Below are positions 22,934 through 24,992 of a stretch of 24,992 bases of DNA, piece by piece. Source of the DNA: JBEKYH01 sp049511115 (GTDB lineage: Bacteria > Planctomycetota > Phycisphaerae > Tepidisphaerales > Tepidisphaeraceae); assembly GCA_049511115.1 (NCBI GenBank), contig JBEKYH010000073.1:1-24992 (forward strand), in the 5' to 3' direction. Under the pieces are notes generated by a model. The model did not search any database and had not been told where the DNA came from. It was given only the letters and a program-made list of their open reading frames with translations. A program made the translations under genes and the position numbers. The first letter of the stretch is position 1, and each line of letters opens with the position of its first letter.

Positions 22934-22962
22934 ATTATCGAACCGCCGCCGCCCCGTCGCAA
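22934..22962 (-). promoter_or_regulatory. Candidate promoter of the GT2-acetyltransferase gene
   Basis: On the minus strand TTGCGA (22957-22962) and GATAAT (22934-22939) are separated by 17 bp. The predicted leader is only about 7 nt, with no Shine-Dalgarno before the ATG. Confidence 0.4.
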
Positions 22963-22986
22963 CTTGATGAGAATCGGCGGCTTGGC

Positions 22987-23082
22987 ATAAGGGTTCAAGA
23001 GTTCAAAAGTTAAAGGCCTTAACCGGCGATGGCGGCGCTTCAACCCTTAAACCCTTGAACGCTTAAGCCCTTAAGCCCTTAA
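22987..23082. repeat. Inverted arrays of degenerate 8-nt tandem repeats
   Basis: Left arm: ATAAGGGT, TCAAGAGT, TCAAAAGT, TAAAGGCC (22987-23018). Right arm: ACCCTTAA, ACCCTTGA, ACGCTTAA, GCCCTTAA, GCCCTTAA (23043-23082). The arms are roughly complementary, around a 24-nt centre, and could form a long imperfect hairpin. They sit between two divergent glycosyltransferase genes. No coding sequence is present in the 216-bp gap; a TACAAT at 23115-23120 may be the -10 of the next gene. Confidence 0.7.
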
Positions 23083-23135
23083 CCCCAATCGCGCTAAGCG
23101 ATTGCTCCATTGGGTACAATAACTTCAATCGTCCA

Positions 23136-24266
23136 ATGGACCCAGCCAAACCACTGCGAATCCTCCATCTGACCGCCGCCAGCGAAGCCGGCGGCCTCAG
23201 CCGGTATATCCTGGACCTTTGCCAGGGGTTGCACGATCGCGGGCATCAGGTGGCCGTCGCCGGAGGGCGCGGGGCGTGGCATGAGAAGTTCGCACAGGCG
23301 CCCTGGCCGTGGATTGATCTGCCGTTGAATGGCGGGCCAATGCGACTATGGCTGGCAGGGCGAGAGCTGCGCCGATATCTGGCTGAGCATGTTGTCGATG
23401 TCGTGCACACTCACTATCGGCGGACGACGCTGGTCGCGCGCCGCGCAATGCGGCCGGGCAATCCGCCGATTCTCCACACGGTCCACCTGCCGGAGATTCC
23501 CCTCGCCGGCCCGCGCGGTTGGTTCAGCGATTTTGGGGATTATGTTCACGCCCCGTCGGCGGGCGTGGTGCGATGGCTGGCCGAGTGTGCCCAAGTTCCC
23601 CGCGAGCGCATTACACTCATTCCCCACGGCGTGAATATATCGCGATTTCCCCGGCGAAATGCGGCAGTACAGGCCGCGGCGCGAGCGGAGCTAGGACTGT
23701 CGCCCGATGCGACAATCGCCGCGTTTGTGGGACGACTGGATACGCCGAAGAATGCCGATTGGCTGCTGGATGTCGCAGAAAGTGCGCGCGGACCGTTGCG
23801 GGGGTTAAAGATTCTCGTCGCGGGTGACGGGCCGGATGCGGCGGGATTGCGGCAAGCGATTGCACAAAAACAATTGACGGGATCGGTGATTCTGCTTGGC
23901 GAACGGGACCCGCTACCGGTCTATCAGGCCGCCGACGCCCTGCTGCTGCCCTCGCTCAGGGAAGGATTCGGCCTGGTCTGCGCCGAGGCCATGTGTGTCG
24001 GCGTTTCGGTTCTTCGCACGCGAACGGCAGGTACAGAGGAGTTGATTGTTGAAAACGTCACTGGCCGAAGCTGCGCGATCGACCGGAAGACATTTGCCGC
24101 CGCGGCACTGGAATTTCTTGGCGATCGGGAAAGCCTTGCGCGAATGGGAACAGCAGCGGCGCAGCACATTCGCCACGGTTTTTCGCTGGATACGCAGATT
24201 GAGCGGACGATTGAGCTTTATCGGACTATAACCGCGCGACAGGCGGGCCAAGCACAGCGGACCTAG
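23136..24266 (+). CDS. GT4-family glycosyltransferase
   Basis: Retaining GT-B glycosyltransferase of 376 residues, likely cytoplasmic and acting in glycan or glycolipid assembly. The N-terminal acceptor domain begins ILHLTAASEAGGLSRYILDLCQGL, a GG-containing loop typical of GT4. DVVHTHYRRT (88-97) and LIPHGVNISRF (161-171) mark the domain junction. The donor domain has FVGRLDTPKN (197-206), VAGDGPD and the EX7E pair Glu276/Glu284 in EGFGLVCAE. It is not BshA-like in its N-terminal loop. It is divergent from the GT2-acetyltransferase fusion, so both may belong to one polysaccharide pathway. No strong ribosome site precedes the ATG. Acceptor and donor are unknown. Confidence 0.9.
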   Translation: MDPAKPLRILHLTAASEAGGLSRYILDLCQGLHDRGHQVAVAGGRGAWHEKFAQAPWPWIDLPLNGGPMRLWLAGRELRRYLAEHVVDVVHTHYRRTTLVARRAMRPGNPPILHTVHLPEIPLAGPRGWFSDFGDYVHAPSAGVVRWLAECAQVPRERITLIPHGVNISRFPRRNAAVQAAARAELGLSPDATIAAFVGRLDTPKNADWLLDVAESARGPLRGLKILVAGDGPDAAGLRQAIAQKQLTGSVILLGERDPLPVYQAADALLLPSLREGFGLVCAEAMCVGVSVLRTRTAGTEELIVENVTGRSCAIDRKTFAAAALEFLGDRESLARMGTAAAQHIRHGFSLDTQIERTIELYRTITARQAGQAQRT

Positions 24267-24281
24267 AGGCAAGGACTGAGG

Positions 24282-24992
24282 ATGATCGACCAGCCGCGAT
24301 TGTTGGTTATCGCGCTCCTCCTCGCCGCGGCGACGATGGCCGTCATCGTCCTGCGGGGAGCTGACTTGCGCGGCTGGGCGAGGGGGTTTTTCTTTGCCGG
24401 ACTGATTTTTCTGGCCGTCGCGTGCGGAAAGCCAGTCTGGATTTCGCCATCGGTCGAGCCAGTCGCGGTAATGGTTGATCTTTCCCCCAGCACGCGCGGA
24501 GCGGCGTACCGCGATCCGACGCTTCTGCGCCGCCGGCTGGGAGAACTGCTGGGCGCGACGCCTTACCAATTGTTTTTCTTCGCACAGAAAACGACGACCG
24601 GGTCGCTGGAGACCGCCGCACCGCTTGCAGAGATGCCAGCCGATGAAACGGATTTCAATCCGCCTCCCGCGGCGGCAATTGTGCTGTTCAGCGACGGCCG
24701 ATTTTCCGCTAGCGGCGACGCTCCATCAATTTATCCAGTGCTCGATCCGATGCTTGAGAACACAGCCGATGCCGCCATCACCGGGATGAATATTTCCGGC
24801 GACAATGTTTTTGTTTCAGTGACCAACAACGGCCCGCCGCGAACATTGACCCTGCACGGGGTCGCCGGACCAACGACATTTCCGGTGACGGCGAATGAGA
24901 CGATTGTGCGTCCGATCGCCCGCGGCGCCGACCGCATCCTCGCCGAGCTTTCCGGCAGCGATTTGTGGCCGGAAAATAACGCGATGTCGATC
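24282..24992 (+). CDS. Membrane-anchored VWA-like protein, 3' end outside window
   Basis: The frame runs open to the window end: 237 residues seen so far. It starts with two hydrophobic segments (about 6-25 and 34-49) that would form a hairpin in the inner membrane. A VWA-like fold follows: VAVMVDLSPSTRG carries a DxSxS MIDAS set (Asp66, Ser68, Ser70), and IVLFSDGR (Asp138) is the second typical strand. A beta-sandwich-like part starts near 165. AAGGA lies 6 nt before the ATG. Large proteins with this layout, often with a later GATase-like domain, are common in planctomycetes near BatA/BatB-type genes; role unknown. It is 15 bp after the GT4 gene. Confidence 0.75.
   Translation, partial: MIDQPRLLVIALLLAAATMAVIVLRGADLRGWARGFFFAGLIFLAVACGKPVWISPSVEPVAVMVDLSPSTRGAAYRDPTLLRRRLGELLGATPYQLFFFAQKTTTGSLETAAPLAEMPADETDFNPPPAAAIVLFSDGRFSASGDAPSIYPVLDPMLENTADAAITGMNISGDNVFVSVTNNGPPRTLTLHGVAGPTTFPVTANETIVRPIARGADRILAELSGSDLWPENNAMSI

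Noticed and set aside
22987..23082. CRISPR array
   Set aside because: Units are 8 nt, contiguous and without spacers, and no cas gene is present.

Overview
The window is about 25 kb of GC-rich bacterial DNA, densely coded, with 21 complete protein genes, two genes cut by the window edges and one small gene remnant. I saw no rRNA, tRNA, CRISPR array, transposase or phage gene. Gene content suggests a planctomycete or related PVC bacterium: a DUF2911 protein, a very large secreted PIG-L deacetylase, an SSS symporter with a long soluble loop, bacillithiol genes, a Gfo/Idh/MocA oxidoreductase, a membrane-anchored VWA protein and many small palindromic repeats between genes. An acidobacterium or another Gram-negative bacillithiol producer cannot be excluded.

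Layout. Positions 1-1705 hold the end of an Old Yellow Enzyme gene converging on phosphatidylserine decarboxylase. Positions 1883-9688 hold a tight run of plus-strand genes: a DUF2911 protein, secreted PIG-L deacetylase, 48-residue membrane protein, sodium:solute symporter, short BshC-like protein, BshB1 and BshA. From the deacetylase on, each gene overlaps or abuts the next, so this looks like one translationally coupled operon. It joins bacillithiol synthesis to a secreted amidase-type hydrolase and a transporter. Positions 9877-14287 hold an EmrRAB-like efflux operon (MarR regulator, HlyD adaptor, DHA2 pump) ending in a dienelactone hydrolase. A similar partly palindromic site lies in the marR promoter and in the marR-hlyD gap. 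A minus-strand Gfo/Idh/MocA oxidoreductase follows, then a higBA toxin-antitoxin pair with a strong promoter over repeated operator-like motifs.

Positions 16118-18275 hold a possible attenuator and two secreted carbohydrate-related proteins (aldose 1-epimerase and a ThuA/GATase-like protein). Next come a repeat-rich gap, an atpG gene without its ATP synthase neighbours, and an unpaired HigA-type antitoxin 3 nt behind it. A decayed glycoside hydrolase tail, transaldolase, a minus-strand glycosyltransferase-acetyltransferase fusion, a gap with inverted arrays of 8-nt repeats, a GT4 glycosyltransferase and the start of a VWA-like membrane protein complete the window.

The most interesting items are the roughly half-length BshC-like protein in the bacillithiol operon, the link of that operon to a secreted PIG-L enzyme and a symporter, and the isolated atpG coupled to an orphan antitoxin. 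On a larger scale, the plus strand is strongly G-rich over the first 15 kb, whichever strand is coding, and loses this bias after about 16 kb.
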